Below are positions 33,125 through 41,784 of a DNA stretch of 64,000 nucleotides, in pieces; position 1 is the first letter of the stretch; each line of letters starts with the position of its first letter. The stretch lies in contig DASUSS010000040.1 of NCBI GenBank assembly GCA_036374995.1, positions 28,682 through 92,681 on the forward strand. Reading direction: 5' to 3'. Made by a program: the position numbers and the translations under genes. Below the pieces are notes generated by a model, which worked only from the letters and a program-made list of their open reading frames with translations, was not told the DNA's origin and ran no database searches. Source of the DNA: SH-MAG3 sp036374995 (GTDB taxonomy: Bacteria; Gemmatimonadota; Gemmatimonadetes; Longimicrobiales; RSA9).

Positions 33125-34419
33125 CGGTCGTCCTCCGTCGTCGTCGTGATCGCGCGCTGGCTCTCGATCAGCTTGCGCAGCGTCATCGCCTGGCTGCGGT
33201 CGAAGAGCACCTTGCCGTCAACGAGCGTCATCTCGACGTGAGTCTCGGGAGCAAACGGGTGCGCGCTGAATATCGCGAGGTCCGCCTGCTTGCCGACTTC
33301 GACCGTACCGACCAGGTGATCGACGCCGAGCTGCCTGGCGGGATTCAGCGTGATCATGCTGAGCGCCTCGACCTCGCTCATGCCGCCGTACTTCATTCCG
33401 ATCGCCGCCTCCTGGTACAGCCGCCGCACGCGCTCGCCGGAATCGGAGTTCACGGACACGACGACGCCCCGGTCCGTCATGATCGCCATGTTGTGCGGAA
33501 TCGCGTCCTGCGCCTCGACCTTGTAACCCCAGTTCTCCGCAAACGTGGACGCCATCGCCCCGTGCTTCGCCATCTCCTCGGCGACCTTGTAGCCCTCGAG
33601 CACGTGCTGGAACGTGTTGATGCGGAAACCGAAGTCCTCCGCCACCCGCATCAGCATCAGGATCTCGTCGCCGCGGTAGCTGTGCGCATGAACCTTGATG
33701 TCACCACGCATGATGTCGGCGAGCGCCTCCAGCCGCAGATCGCGACGCGGCGGCAGTGCATTCCGGTCGCGGCGCGCGCGCTGCCGATAGTCTTCCCATT
33801 CGCGGTCGTACTCCTGCGCCTGTGCGAACCACCAGCGCAGCGTCTGCTCCACGCCCATGCGCGACTTCGGGAACCGGCGCAGCGAGTCGGGCGCCGACGA
33901 GCTCGCGCGCGTCACGTTCTCGCCCAGCGCGAACTTCACGATGCGGTGAGCGCCGTCGAAGTACAGCGAATCGGCCGGCTGACCCCAGCGCATCTTGATG
34001 ACTGCGCCCTGACCGCCGATCGTGTTCGCACTGCCGTGCAGCAGCAGCGCCGACGTGACACCGCCCGCCAGTGCACGATAGATCGTCTGGTCGTCATCGC
34101 GGACGGGTACCATGACCTCGGGCGTCACCGACTCCGAGCCCTCGTTGATCCCGCCCTCGATCGCCATGTGCGAGTGCGCATCGATGATACCGGGCATCAC
34201 GTACCTTCCCGTACCATCGATCACCTGCACGCCAGCGGGAATCGACACGTCGGTCCCGACCGCCGCGATCTTACCATCGCGCACCAGTACGGTCGCGTTC
34301 TCGAGCGTGCCGTTCGCAATCGTCAGCACGGTCGCGTTCCGGATCGCGACGTCCTGCGCCGCCGCCGGCGCCGCGATCAGCAGCGCGAGCAGCGCACCGC
34401 TCGCTCGCACGGTTCTCAT
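33121..34419 (-). CDS. secreted amidohydrolase, metal site intact
   Basis: This is a 432-aa exported hydrolase with a signal peptide ending APAAAQDV. The metal-binding start is MPGIIDAHSHMAIEGG (HxH). Further histidines are in IKVHAHSYRGDEIL and NTFQHVLEGY, and the distal aspartate is in VSVNSDSGERVRR. The C-terminus SEVEALSMITLNPARQLGVDHLVGTVEVGKQADL is the usual composite-domain return. This is the middle of three coupled paralogues and the only one with a full set of ligands. The substrate is unknown; family members cut amide bonds in dipeptides or imidazole rings. Confidence 0.9.
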   Translation of the reverse strand: MRTVRASGALLALLIAAPAAAQDVAIRNATVLTIANGTLENATVLVRDGKIAAVGTDVSIPAGVQVIDGTGRYVMPGIIDAHSHMAIEGGINEGSESVTPEVMVPVRDDDQTIYRALAGGVTSALLLHGSANTIGGQGAVIKMRWGQPADSLYFDGAHRIVKFALGENVTRASSSAPDSLRRFPKSRMGVEQTLRWWFAQAQEYDREWEDYRQRARRDRNALPPRRDLRLEALADIMRGDIKVHAHSYRGDEILMLMRVAEDFGFRINTFQHVLEGYKVAEEMAKHGAMASTFAENWGYKVEAQDAIPHNMAIMTDRGVVVSVNSDSGERVRRLYQEAAIGMKYGGMSEVEALSMITLNPARQLGVDHLVGTVEVGKQADLAIFSAHPFAPETHVEMTLVDGKVLFDRSQAMTLRKLIESQRAITTTTEDDR

Positions 34420-36104
34420 CGGATCACCTCCTGCTCGCGCGCGCCGGGCGTGCGCCGGCGCGCCGTGAATGCGATCGGGCTCATACCCTGCGCCGTGATG
34501 GAGCCGCGCAGCTCGTCACCCGTCACCCGGCCGGTGATACTGATGGCCATCGCCGTCTGACCGGGTGGCGCAAACGTGCCGGCCAGCGTGATGTCCGAGC
34601 CGGTCTGCGTCCCGGTCAGGTCGACTGCGCCCATTTCGCTGTTGATCCGGCCCATCAGCTCCTGGCCGGAGCCGCTGATCGTGAGCGTGAACTGCATCAG
34701 TCCGGCCGGACCGTCCAGCTCACCGACCCAGTCGCCCGTCGCGTCCGCTGCCGCGCGCCCGTTGCCGCTGCGCTGCTCGCGCGGTGCCGGTGCAGGAATC
34801 TCGTAGCGCACGCCCTCCACGAACACGTCGCGGATGCGCGCGTCCTCGTCGAAGAGATCGCCCTGGACGACCACGAGGTTCGCGAGCTTGCCCGTCTCGA
34901 TCGTGCCCGCGATGCTCTCGATCCCCAGGAGCCGTGCCGGTGTCACGGTGAGTGCACGCAGCGCGTCATCGGCCGGCAGGCCTTCGGCGATCGCGAGGCG
35001 GACGTGCGCACGCAGATCCGCCGGCGAGCTCATCCCGTGCGTCGTGAGTGCGATCGGAACACCCGCGCGTGCGAGCGCGCCCGCATTGCCGCGTGCTTCC
35101 CGGACCGCGGCCGAGTCCGCGCGCGCCTTCGCCTGATCCTCGCCGCTCACCGGCGCGACGTGGAGCTCGAACGAGCGACCGCTGATCTGGGTCGCGGACG
35201 GGAAGTCCAGACTGACGACGACGGGCCGTGCGGCCGCCCGCAGCGCATTCAGCGCGAGCCAGCCTTCCTGCGCGCCCACGATCGTGTAATCGCGGACGCC
35301 GAGCTCACGCGCGAGATCGATGATGCGATCGAGGTCGCGCGCACTCGACGCGTGGAACCAGACCGGCAGCGCGCCGCTCGCCGCCGGCTCGAGAGCACGA
35401 CGGTCGGTGTCGTATGCCGGACGCGGCCCGGACGGCTCCCGCTCCCATGCCTGACGCACGCGCATCTCGTGCTGTGCGTCGAAGAACGACTGCTTCACGT
35501 ACGCCAGTGACGCCATCAGCGTGCCCGGGTAGCCGCCGCGCCGACGGCCGAGCAGAACCTGCTGGGCAATGCCCGCGCGCAGCACCGGCCGGTCACCACC
35601 GCCCGTGTGCACCGCTGCCACGCGGCCGGGGAAGATGCCGCCATCGAACGTGAGGCCCAGCGTCGTCAGACCGGCTGCGCGCAGCTGGGCGAGCTGGTCG
35701 CCGGACGGGCTCCACGCGTCCGCGGCCTCGCGCCCCGGCATCACCTCCTCGCCACCACCCTCGCCGCCCGCACGGCCGCCGCCACCGCCGAAGCCGCCGC
35801 CCTGTCGCGCCAGGCTCGGCAGCCCGATCGTCGACGCCGCGTCGATCAGACCCGGATAGACGGTGTGACCGGACGCATCGACCTGGATCGCCGCAGCGGG
35901 AATCGAAACCTGCGGGCCGACCGCCGCGATCCGGCCGTCCTGCACGACGACCGTACCGCGCTCGATCACGCGGCCCGGTGCAACGACGATGCGGGCGTTC
36001 GTGAGGGCGTAGTGATCCGGCGGGGTGGGCGGAGCCTGCGCGGAAGCCGGTGTAGCGGAGGCGGCGCCCACGACCAGCGTCGCAGCGAGCGCGGATCGCA
36101 ACAT
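34416..36104 (-). CDS. secreted amidohydrolase-like protein with C-terminal beta domain, HxH absent
   Basis: This 562-aa exported protein is first in the operon. The signal peptide ends near ATPASAQA. The amidohydrolase beta domain (YALTNARIVVAPGRVIERGTV) leads to YPGLIDAASTIGLPSLA, where the two metal histidines are missing. A Gly-rich insert follows (GGGFGGGGGRAGGEGGGEE). The barrel ends at LLGIESIAGTIETGKLANLVVV. An extra C-terminal beta domain of about 110 residues (TGDWVGELDGPAGLMQFTLTI) resembles domains that bind or stabilise secreted enzymes. It is coupled to the intact paralogue by ATGA. Confidence 0.87.
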   Translation of the reverse strand: MLRSALAATLVVGAASATPASAQAPPTPPDHYALTNARIVVAPGRVIERGTVVVQDGRIAAVGPQVSIPAAAIQVDASGHTVYPGLIDAASTIGLPSLARQGGGFGGGGGRAGGEGGGEEVMPGREAADAWSPSGDQLAQLRAAGLTTLGLTFDGGIFPGRVAAVHTGGGDRPVLRAGIAQQVLLGRRRGGYPGTLMASLAYVKQSFFDAQHEMRVRQAWEREPSGPRPAYDTDRRALEPAASGALPVWFHASSARDLDRIIDLARELGVRDYTIVGAQEGWLALNALRAAARPVVVSLDFPSATQISGRSFELHVAPVSGEDQAKARADSAAVREARGNAGALARAGVPIALTTHGMSSPADLRAHVRLAIAEGLPADDALRALTVTPARLLGIESIAGTIETGKLANLVVVQGDLFDEDARIRDVFVEGVRYEIPAPAPREQRSGNGRAAADATGDWVGELDGPAGLMQFTLTISGSGQELMGRINSEMGAVDLTGTQTGSDITLAGTFAPPGQTAMAISITGRVTGDELRGSITAQGMSPIAFTARRRTPGAREQEVIR

Positions 36105-36146
36105 GGGGCACTCCGATGATGTGGGGTGAGCTAGCCGTATCGCGCG

Positions 36147-36175
36147 AAACTAGACCTGCCCCCGGACACCGTCAA
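36147..36175 (-). promoter_or_regulatory. predicted promoter of the amidohydrolase operon
   Basis: On the minus strand TTGACG (36175-36170), 17 bp and TAGTTT (36152-36147) are present. The expected start is about 35 nt before the ATG at 36104. The -35 overlaps the stop codon of the hybrid kinase, so the four-gene operon would be transcribed separately from it. Confidence 0.6.
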
Positions 36176-39100
36176 GCGGGCGCCATGGAGCCGGCGGACT
36201 CCCGCAGGATCTCCGCCGTCGCCCGGACCCGGGCGCGGTGGCCACGGCTGACCGCATCGATCGACGACGTCAGCCGCTGCATCTCCTCCTCGGCCATCTC
36301 GCGGCTCACGATCGCAATCACCTGCGTCGACTGGAGCGAGGGTTCGCTGCGCATGAAGGAGATGGCCTCGACACCGTCCATGCCGGGCATGAGCAGATCA
36401 ACGACGGCGACATCCGGCTCGAGCCGGCGCGCCATGTCGAGCATCTCGCCGCCGCTCGCCGCCGTGCTCACATCGCACCCCGCCGCCGCGAGCGCCTCGC
36501 CGAGGATGCGACGCACATCGGCGTCGTCATCGGCGATCAGCACGGTCAGCGATTCGTCGTCGTGTCTGCCCGCCAGCACGAGGTCGGTCGCATGCTCGAC
36601 GGAAATCGGTTTCGACAGGATGGTCAGATAGCCGAGGTCGATGGCCGTCTCGCCCAGCTCGTCCTGGTGCGCGTACAGCAGCATCGGTGCTGTCGAGGTG
36701 CCGGCCTCGGACTGGAGCGCTGCGACGGCACGCCACGCGGCGTGATCCGGCGCACGGGCGTCGATCGCGAGCAGGTGCGGTGACTCGCGCCGCACGAGCG
36801 CTGCGAACTCGGCCGGCTCCGTGGTACCCAGGACGTGCAGCGTGCCGTGCAGGTCCTCGGCGAGTCGCGCGATCGCGCCATCGAGGTGCGCGAGCACGAG
36901 CACACGCACCTCATCCGATTCCCGTCCGTCGCCCGAGGGCGGCGCCGCACCGGGCAGCAGGATCGTGAACGTCGACCCGCGCCCCACCTGACTCTCTACC
37001 CGGATATCGCCGTTCATGAGGCGTGCGAAGCGGCGGGCGATCGCGAGGCCGAGCCCGGTGCCGCCGCTCGCACGGGACAGGCCGCCCTCGACCTGGTAGA
37101 ACTCCTCGAAGATGCGCTCGACCTGGTCCGGCGGGATGCCCGGACCCGTGTCCGATACGCGGATCGCGATGTAGCCATCCACCTCGCCGTACGAGATCGT
37201 GACGCCGCCCTGCGACGTGAACTTCACGGCGTTCGAGAGCAGATTGACGATGATCTGCGTGAGCCGCGTCTCGTCGGCGCGCGCGGTGATCGCGCGCTGA
37301 TCGTCCGGAGGCTCCACCTCGAGCGTGAGGCCCTTGCCGGCGGCCTGTGGCTGGATCTGCTGTGCCGCACGCTCCACGATGCCGCCGATCTCCAGGTCGG
37401 CGAGCACCAGGTCCATGCGACCGGCGCCGATCTTCGCGAGATCGAGGACCTCGTTGATCAGACCGAGCAGATGCCGGGATGTCTCGCGCACGCGGGCGAG
37501 CATCCCGCGCTGATCTTCGTTCAGCGGCCCCTTCACACCGAGGTCGAGCAGATCGGAGTAACCCATGATCGCGTTGATCGGTGTGCGGAGCTCGTGGCTC
37601 ATCACGGCCAGGAACTGATCCTTCGCCTTCGTCGCCTCGCGCAGCTGATGGTTCACCTGCTCCAGTACCTCCGCCTGCCGGCGCAGCTCACGGTTCGTGT
37701 GCCGCAGCATCTCCGCGTACTGGTGCTCGTCCGTCACGTCCCGCAGCACCATCGCCGCGCCCGCCGCTTCCCCGCTCGCCGTGCGGATCGGCCCCGCCGA
37801 GCACGACAGGTGCCGCTCCGCACCCCAGTCGGAGCGGACGATGAACGTGGCGCGGCGCACGGCCTCACCGCGCATCGCGCGGATGAGCGGGAACTCGGTC
37901 GGGCTGAGCGGCCGCCCATCGACGGATACCAGGTCGAACCGAGCCGGCCACTCCTCCACCGGCACGGTGGACAGCTCGTCGCCGAGCAGCTCCTCGGCCG
38001 ACGCATTCGACCGCTCCAGGTGGCCCTTCGAATCCACGACGATCACACCATCGGCCATCTGGTCCAGCACTGCGCCGAACCGGAGCGCCTCGCGGGCCGT
38101 GCTGCGCCGCTCGGTCTCCAGAGACAGGAACAGCTCGGCCGTCCGCAGCGCCGCGGCCGCGGGCGCCGCGAGGGCCTGGGCGAACGCGATGAGGGCGGGC
38201 GGGAAGCGGCGCGGCTCGTAGATCTCCCAGGAGGCCACGCCGACCGTATGGCCGGCGATGAGCAGCGGCACGGTGACCGAAGACACCGGCGCGTCCGGCC
38301 CCGCGGCCCGGGGCGGGAGCACCCGCCCCTCCGTGCGCGCACCCTCGAGCACGTACGGCTCGCCCGTCGAGACCGCCTCGCCGAGCGCGGGCAGCAGCGC
38401 GACCGGGGCGCGAACCTGACGGATGTCCTCCTGCCTGAGCCGGTCGGTGATCCCCTCGATGTCGCGGAAGATCATCCGGCGCCGCCCCACCAGCAGCTCG
38501 CCCTCCTCCTCGAACGTGTACAGCGAGGCCACGTCCGCGCCGAGGATCTCCGCGACACCGCCGAGGAACAGCTCGACCACGTCATCCGGATCCAGCGACG
38601 TCGACAGCCGCTGAGCCGCGCTCTGCGCCGCCTCGAGCTGCGCCGCCAGCTCGCGCGCCTCTTTCGCCCGCGCCCGCGCCTCCGCCGCCGCCGACCGCGC
38701 CGTCTCCTCCGCCGCCTGACGCCGCGCGATCTCGTCCTTCTGCGTCACGATCGTGCGTCGCAGGAAGTACAGGATGACGGCGAACGCGAGCGCGAGCGCG
38801 AGCCCCGCCACCCAGAGCGCGATCCGCTCGGCCCGATACGTCCTCAGGTCCGGCGGCTGATACGCCAGCTCCACCTGCCAGCGCGTGTCCGCGACCGGCA
38901 CAGTGCGATAGACGCGCATCCAGCTGCGCGGCACGCCCTGCGGCGTCGTCAGCCGCACGCCGCCCGGTCCGATCAGCGCGTGGCTCGCCGCCCCGCCGCC
39001 CCGCCCGATCGTGTCCAGCTGGATGGACTGGGTGGCGGATCGGTATACCGACTGCGGATCCAGCTCCGCGGCGATGATACCGATGACACGGGTCGAGTCA

Positions 39101-39612
39101 CTGCTCACGATCGGATCGAACAGGAAGACGCGGCGGCCCCGGCCATAATCGACCACGCCCGTCGCCGCCCTCTCGTGCGTGGCGAGCGCCCGCACGTAGG
39201 CCGGCCGCAGCATCGAATCCTGGAGCGTGATCAGCTGACCGAAGCCGGTACCGGGCGCACGCAGCAGCTCCTCCGTCGGCGGCACCACGATCGTGATGCT
39301 CGTCAACCCCTGCATCCGCGTCGTCGTGCTGTCCAGCGCGGCGATCAGCGTGCCCTTCGCCGCTTCGCTCATCTGCGCGGCGTTCGCCGCAATGAACGAG
39401 CTCTTCGCCAGCTCCAGCGAGCCGGTCCGCTCTGCGATCGCGGTGCCGAGCGCGTCCGTGATCACGCCCAGTCGCTGCTCCGCGACCTGCGCGTGCTCCT
39501 CGACTCGCCGCTCCGCCCGGCCTCGCCACTCCAGATCGAGGACCCACACGACTCCGAGCAGGATGACGAAGACCGCGAGGGGCAGAAGATCAGCGTACCG
39601 GCTCAGACGCAT
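36172..39612 (-). CDS. hybrid sensor histidine kinase (GAF, PAS, HisKA, HATPase, two receivers)
   Basis: This 1146-aa membrane kinase has TM1 (about 8-27), a roughly 240-residue periplasmic sensor and TM2 (about 266-288). An Ala/Arg/Glu coiled coil follows, then GAF (about 335-500) and PAS (about 505-640). HisKA has the phospho-acceptor His in FLAVMSHELRTPINAIMGY. The HATPase has the N box LTQIIVNLLSNAVKFT, G1 VSDTGPGIPP and G2 GGTGLGLAIARR. Two receiver folds follow. The first is atypical (VLVLAHLDGAIARL, LLAIDARAP), while the last is canonical (VLIADDDADVRR, VAVVDLLMPGMDG). The ligand is unknown. Confidence 0.92.
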   Translation of the reverse strand: MRLSRYADLLPLAVFVILLGVVWVLDLEWRGRAERRVEEHAQVAEQRLGVITDALGTAIAERTGSLELAKSSFIAANAAQMSEAAKGTLIAALDSTTTRMQGLTSITIVVPPTEELLRAPGTGFGQLITLQDSMLRPAYVRALATHERAATGVVDYGRGRRVFLFDPIVSSDSTRVIGIIAAELDPQSVYRSATQSIQLDTIGRGGGAASHALIGPGGVRLTTPQGVPRSWMRVYRTVPVADTRWQVELAYQPPDLRTYRAERIALWVAGLALALAFAVILYFLRRTIVTQKDEIARRQAAEETARSAAAEARARAKEARELAAQLEAAQSAAQRLSTSLDPDDVVELFLGGVAEILGADVASLYTFEEEGELLVGRRRMIFRDIEGITDRLRQEDIRQVRAPVALLPALGEAVSTGEPYVLEGARTEGRVLPPRAAGPDAPVSSVTVPLLIAGHTVGVASWEIYEPRRFPPALIAFAQALAAPAAAALRTAELFLSLETERRSTAREALRFGAVLDQMADGVIVVDSKGHLERSNASAEELLGDELSTVPVEEWPARFDLVSVDGRPLSPTEFPLIRAMRGEAVRRATFIVRSDWGAERHLSCSAGPIRTASGEAAGAAMVLRDVTDEHQYAEMLRHTNRELRRQAEVLEQVNHQLREATKAKDQFLAVMSHELRTPINAIMGYSDLLDLGVKGPLNEDQRGMLARVRETSRHLLGLINEVLDLAKIGAGRMDLVLADLEIGGIVERAAQQIQPQAAGKGLTLEVEPPDDQRAITARADETRLTQIIVNLLSNAVKFTSQGGVTISYGEVDGYIAIRVSDTGPGIPPDQVERIFEEFYQVEGGLSRASGGTGLGLAIARRFARLMNGDIRVESQVGRGSTFTILLPGAAPPSGDGRESDEVRVLVLAHLDGAIARLAEDLHGTLHVLGTTEPAEFAALVRRESPHLLAIDARAPDHAAWRAVAALQSEAGTSTAPMLLYAHQDELGETAIDLGYLTILSKPISVEHATDLVLAGRHDDESLTVLIADDDADVRRILGEALAAAGCDVSTAASGGEMLDMARRLEPDVAVVDLLMPGMDGVEAISFMRSEPSLQSTQVIAIVSREMAEEEMQRLTSSIDAVSRGHRARVRATAEILRESAGSMAPA

Positions 39613-39758
39613 CGCGTTTCATTCGAGGAAAAAGGACGCCGCCGAGTGTGCCGACGCCCGGCTGGTCGAGCCGTGTGACGCGGCAGCACAAAACATACCC
39701 GTGCGCCGCGCTGCGGCACCGCTTTCGCAATCCACTGCGGCGCAGCATCTTCCAGCGG

Positions 39759-40838
39759 ATGACGGCCTCGGCACGATCGTTCCTCATCGCCTGCTCTCTC
39801 GCCCTCTCCGCGTGCTCGCCGCTGTACGTGATCCAGGCCGGCATCGAGGAAGCGAAGATCCTCAGCCGGCGCCGACCCATCACCGAGGTCATTGCGGACC
39901 CCGCTACCAGCGCCGAGACCCGGCGCAAGCTCACGATCGTACAGCAGGCCCGCGATTTTGCGGAGCACGCACTCGATCTCGATGCGGGTGACAGCTACAC
40001 GACGTACTCCTGGGTCGACAGCGACACGCTCCTGCTCGTCGTTACTGCCTCCGCAAAGGACAGGTTCCGGGCGCACACCTGGTGGTTCCCGATCGTCGGA
40101 CACGTCCCCTACAAGGGGTTCTTCGACTTCGACGACGCGTTCGCGGAAGCGCGCCGGCTGGAGCGCGAGGACCTCGACGTGCAGGTCCGGCCGAGCGCCG
40201 CGTTCAGCACCCTCGGCTGGTTCAACGACCCGCTCCTCAATACCATGCTCCGCTACGACGACGTCTCGCTCGCGAACACCGTCATCCACGAGCTGCTCCA
40301 CAACACGATCTACATTCCGAGCCGCATCAGCTTCAACGAGAGCTTCGCGAATTTCGTCGGCGAACGCGGCGCCATCGAGTTCTTCTGCAACCGGGACGGC
40401 GAGGATTCCGCGCGCTGCGTGGCCGCGCGCAACGCCTGGGCAGACAACCTGACGTACGCCGCCTTCCTCTCCGGCCTCGTCTCCGAGCTGGAGGCACTGT
40501 ACGGCCGCGAGGACATCGACCGCGCCACCAAGCTCGCCCGCCGCGAGCGCATCTTCGCCGCCGCACGCACACGCTTCACTACCGACGTCGAGCCCCGCCT
40601 GCTGACGCGGCTGTTCCGCGGGTTCGCAACCAGACCTCTCAACAACGCAACACTCATCGGAACGCGCCTGTACTACGACCGCCTCGCCGTTTTCGAGGCC
40701 GTCTATCGGCATTACGGACAGGACTTCCGCAACGCGCTGGCGGCGATACTCCGGGCAGCACGTGCCCGTCCCGAGGACCCGTACGCCGCGGTCGTCCAGC
40801 TGATGTCACGGCCGGCGGTCCAGGAGCCGGGCCGCTGA
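39759..40838 (+). CDS. zinc aminopeptidase-like lipoprotein
   Basis: This is a 359-aa predicted aminopeptidase of the DUF2265-type family. It starts with a lipoprotein signal (FLIACSLALSAC, lipobox Cys near residue 19). The zinc motif is VIHELLHNTIYIP (HExxH), with a downstream Glu in SFNESFANFVGERGA. The WWFPIVGHVPYKGFFD segment before the metal site is also typical. The ATG at 39759 was chosen because it gives the lipoprotein signal; CATCTT lies 7 bp upstream and may be a -10, making the mRNA leaderless. The exact peptide substrate is unknown. Confidence 0.88.
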   Translation: MTASARSFLIACSLALSACSPLYVIQAGIEEAKILSRRRPITEVIADPATSAETRRKLTIVQQARDFAEHALDLDAGDSYTTYSWVDSDTLLLVVTASAKDRFRAHTWWFPIVGHVPYKGFFDFDDAFAEARRLEREDLDVQVRPSAAFSTLGWFNDPLLNTMLRYDDVSLANTVIHELLHNTIYIPSRISFNESFANFVGERGAIEFFCNRDGEDSARCVAARNAWADNLTYAAFLSGLVSELEALYGREDIDRATKLARRERIFAAARTRFTTDVEPRLLTRLFRGFATRPLNNATLIGTRLYYDRLAVFEAVYRHYGQDFRNALAAILRAARARPEDPYAAVVQLMSRPAVQEPGR

Positions 40839-40854
40839 CGCGCTGCGGGCACCG

Positions 40855-40884
40855 TTGACTGGGCACGGCGCGCGCACGTACCGT
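40855..40884 (+). promoter_or_regulatory. possible promoter upstream of the sulfotransferase
   Basis: TTGACT (40855-40860) and TACCGT (40879-40884) are 18 bp apart, matching the window's other promoters loosely. The expected start is about 95 nt before the GTG at 40987. Weak evidence. Confidence 0.35.
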
Positions 40885-40986
40885 CCACGACATCCGATGT
40901 GACTCGCCCAGGCGGACGTCATCGATCCGCGGGTGGCGGCCCTGCGTCAAAACGGGGCACACCCTGAACCCGCATGACAGAGCACT

Positions 40987-41667
40987 GTGAGAATCTCACA
41001 TACACACAGCTTCATTTTCTTCTCGAACCCGAAGACCGGATCGGAATCCGTCCGAGCCCTTCTTGACCCGTATTCCGACATCGCCGGAATCCCTTTGTGG
41101 GAATGCACGCCCGAGTTTCCGTTCTACTCTCACATCCGCCCTGTCGAGGTGCGGGAGATATTCCGCGCGCGAGGTTGGGATTTCGAACGGTATTACCGCT
41201 TCACGTTCGTCCGGAATCCGTGGGCGCGCCTCGTTTCGCTCTACCACATGATTCATCCGGTGCCCGCGGGATCGGCGCTTCGGCGGGCGCTCGAGGCGGC
41301 TCGAGGGCACCCCTCCGTTCGGGGGTTCAGACGATGGATCAGGGGCGTGCGTGCGGATGGTCCCGGTGCCGGCGGGCCACCGGATCAGCGCTGGATGCGA
41401 TATGGATCCTACTCGATCCGGAGCTATGCCGGTGACCGCGACGGCCAGCTGCTGGTCGACCGCGTGATCAAGCTCGAGGAGATCGACACCGCGATCCCGC
41501 ACGTGTTCGAGGAGATCGGCCTCCCGCCCATCGAGAACGGTGTACCCCGCGTCAATGTCAGGACTCACCGTAGCTACACGGAGTATTACGACGACGCGAC
41601 GCGTACGCAGGTCGAGTCGATGTACGCCTACGATATCGCGCAGTACGGCTACGTGTTCGGCGAATGA
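40987..41667 (+). CDS. sulfotransferase family protein
   Basis: This 226-aa PAPS-dependent sulfotransferase (type 2-like) has the 5'-phosphosulfate loop FIFFSNPKTGSESVRALL and the 3'-phosphate site FTFVRNPWARLVSLYH. VIKLEEIDTAIPHVFEEIGLP and a C-terminal YDIAQYGYVFGE are typical. The acceptor is unknown; surface glycan or a small metabolite is usual. The first 100 bp are noticeably less G+C-rich than the neighbours, which suggests acquisition. The GTG start lies inside the perfect palindrome GTGAGAATCTCAC (40987-40999). Confidence 0.85.
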   Translation: MRISHTHSFIFFSNPKTGSESVRALLDPYSDIAGIPLWECTPEFPFYSHIRPVEVREIFRARGWDFERYYRFTFVRNPWARLVSLYHMIHPVPAGSALRRALEAARGHPSVRGFRRWIRGVRADGPGAGGPPDQRWMRYGSYSIRSYAGDRDGQLLVDRVIKLEEIDTAIPHVFEEIGLPPIENGVPRVNVRTHRSYTEYYDDATRTQVESMYAYDIAQYGYVFGE

Positions 41668-41784
41668 GCCGGGTGGACCCGGATCGAGCCGGTGCGAGTC
41701 GGGCCTCCGTCCCGGCCCTCCGCCGGCCGCTGGATTCCCCTTGCCAGCGCCTCTAGATTGTGCGGTTCAATCACTGCGCGAACG

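Noticed and set aside
36835..39678. 947-codon plus-strand open frame opposite the hybrid kinase
   Set aside because: No domain-like sequence; the kinase on the other strand is complete with HisKA and HATPase motifs.
40987..41667. Sulfotransferase as part of a biosynthetic cluster
   Set aside because: Neighbours are an aminopeptidase and leuS; no tailoring or assembly genes surround it.
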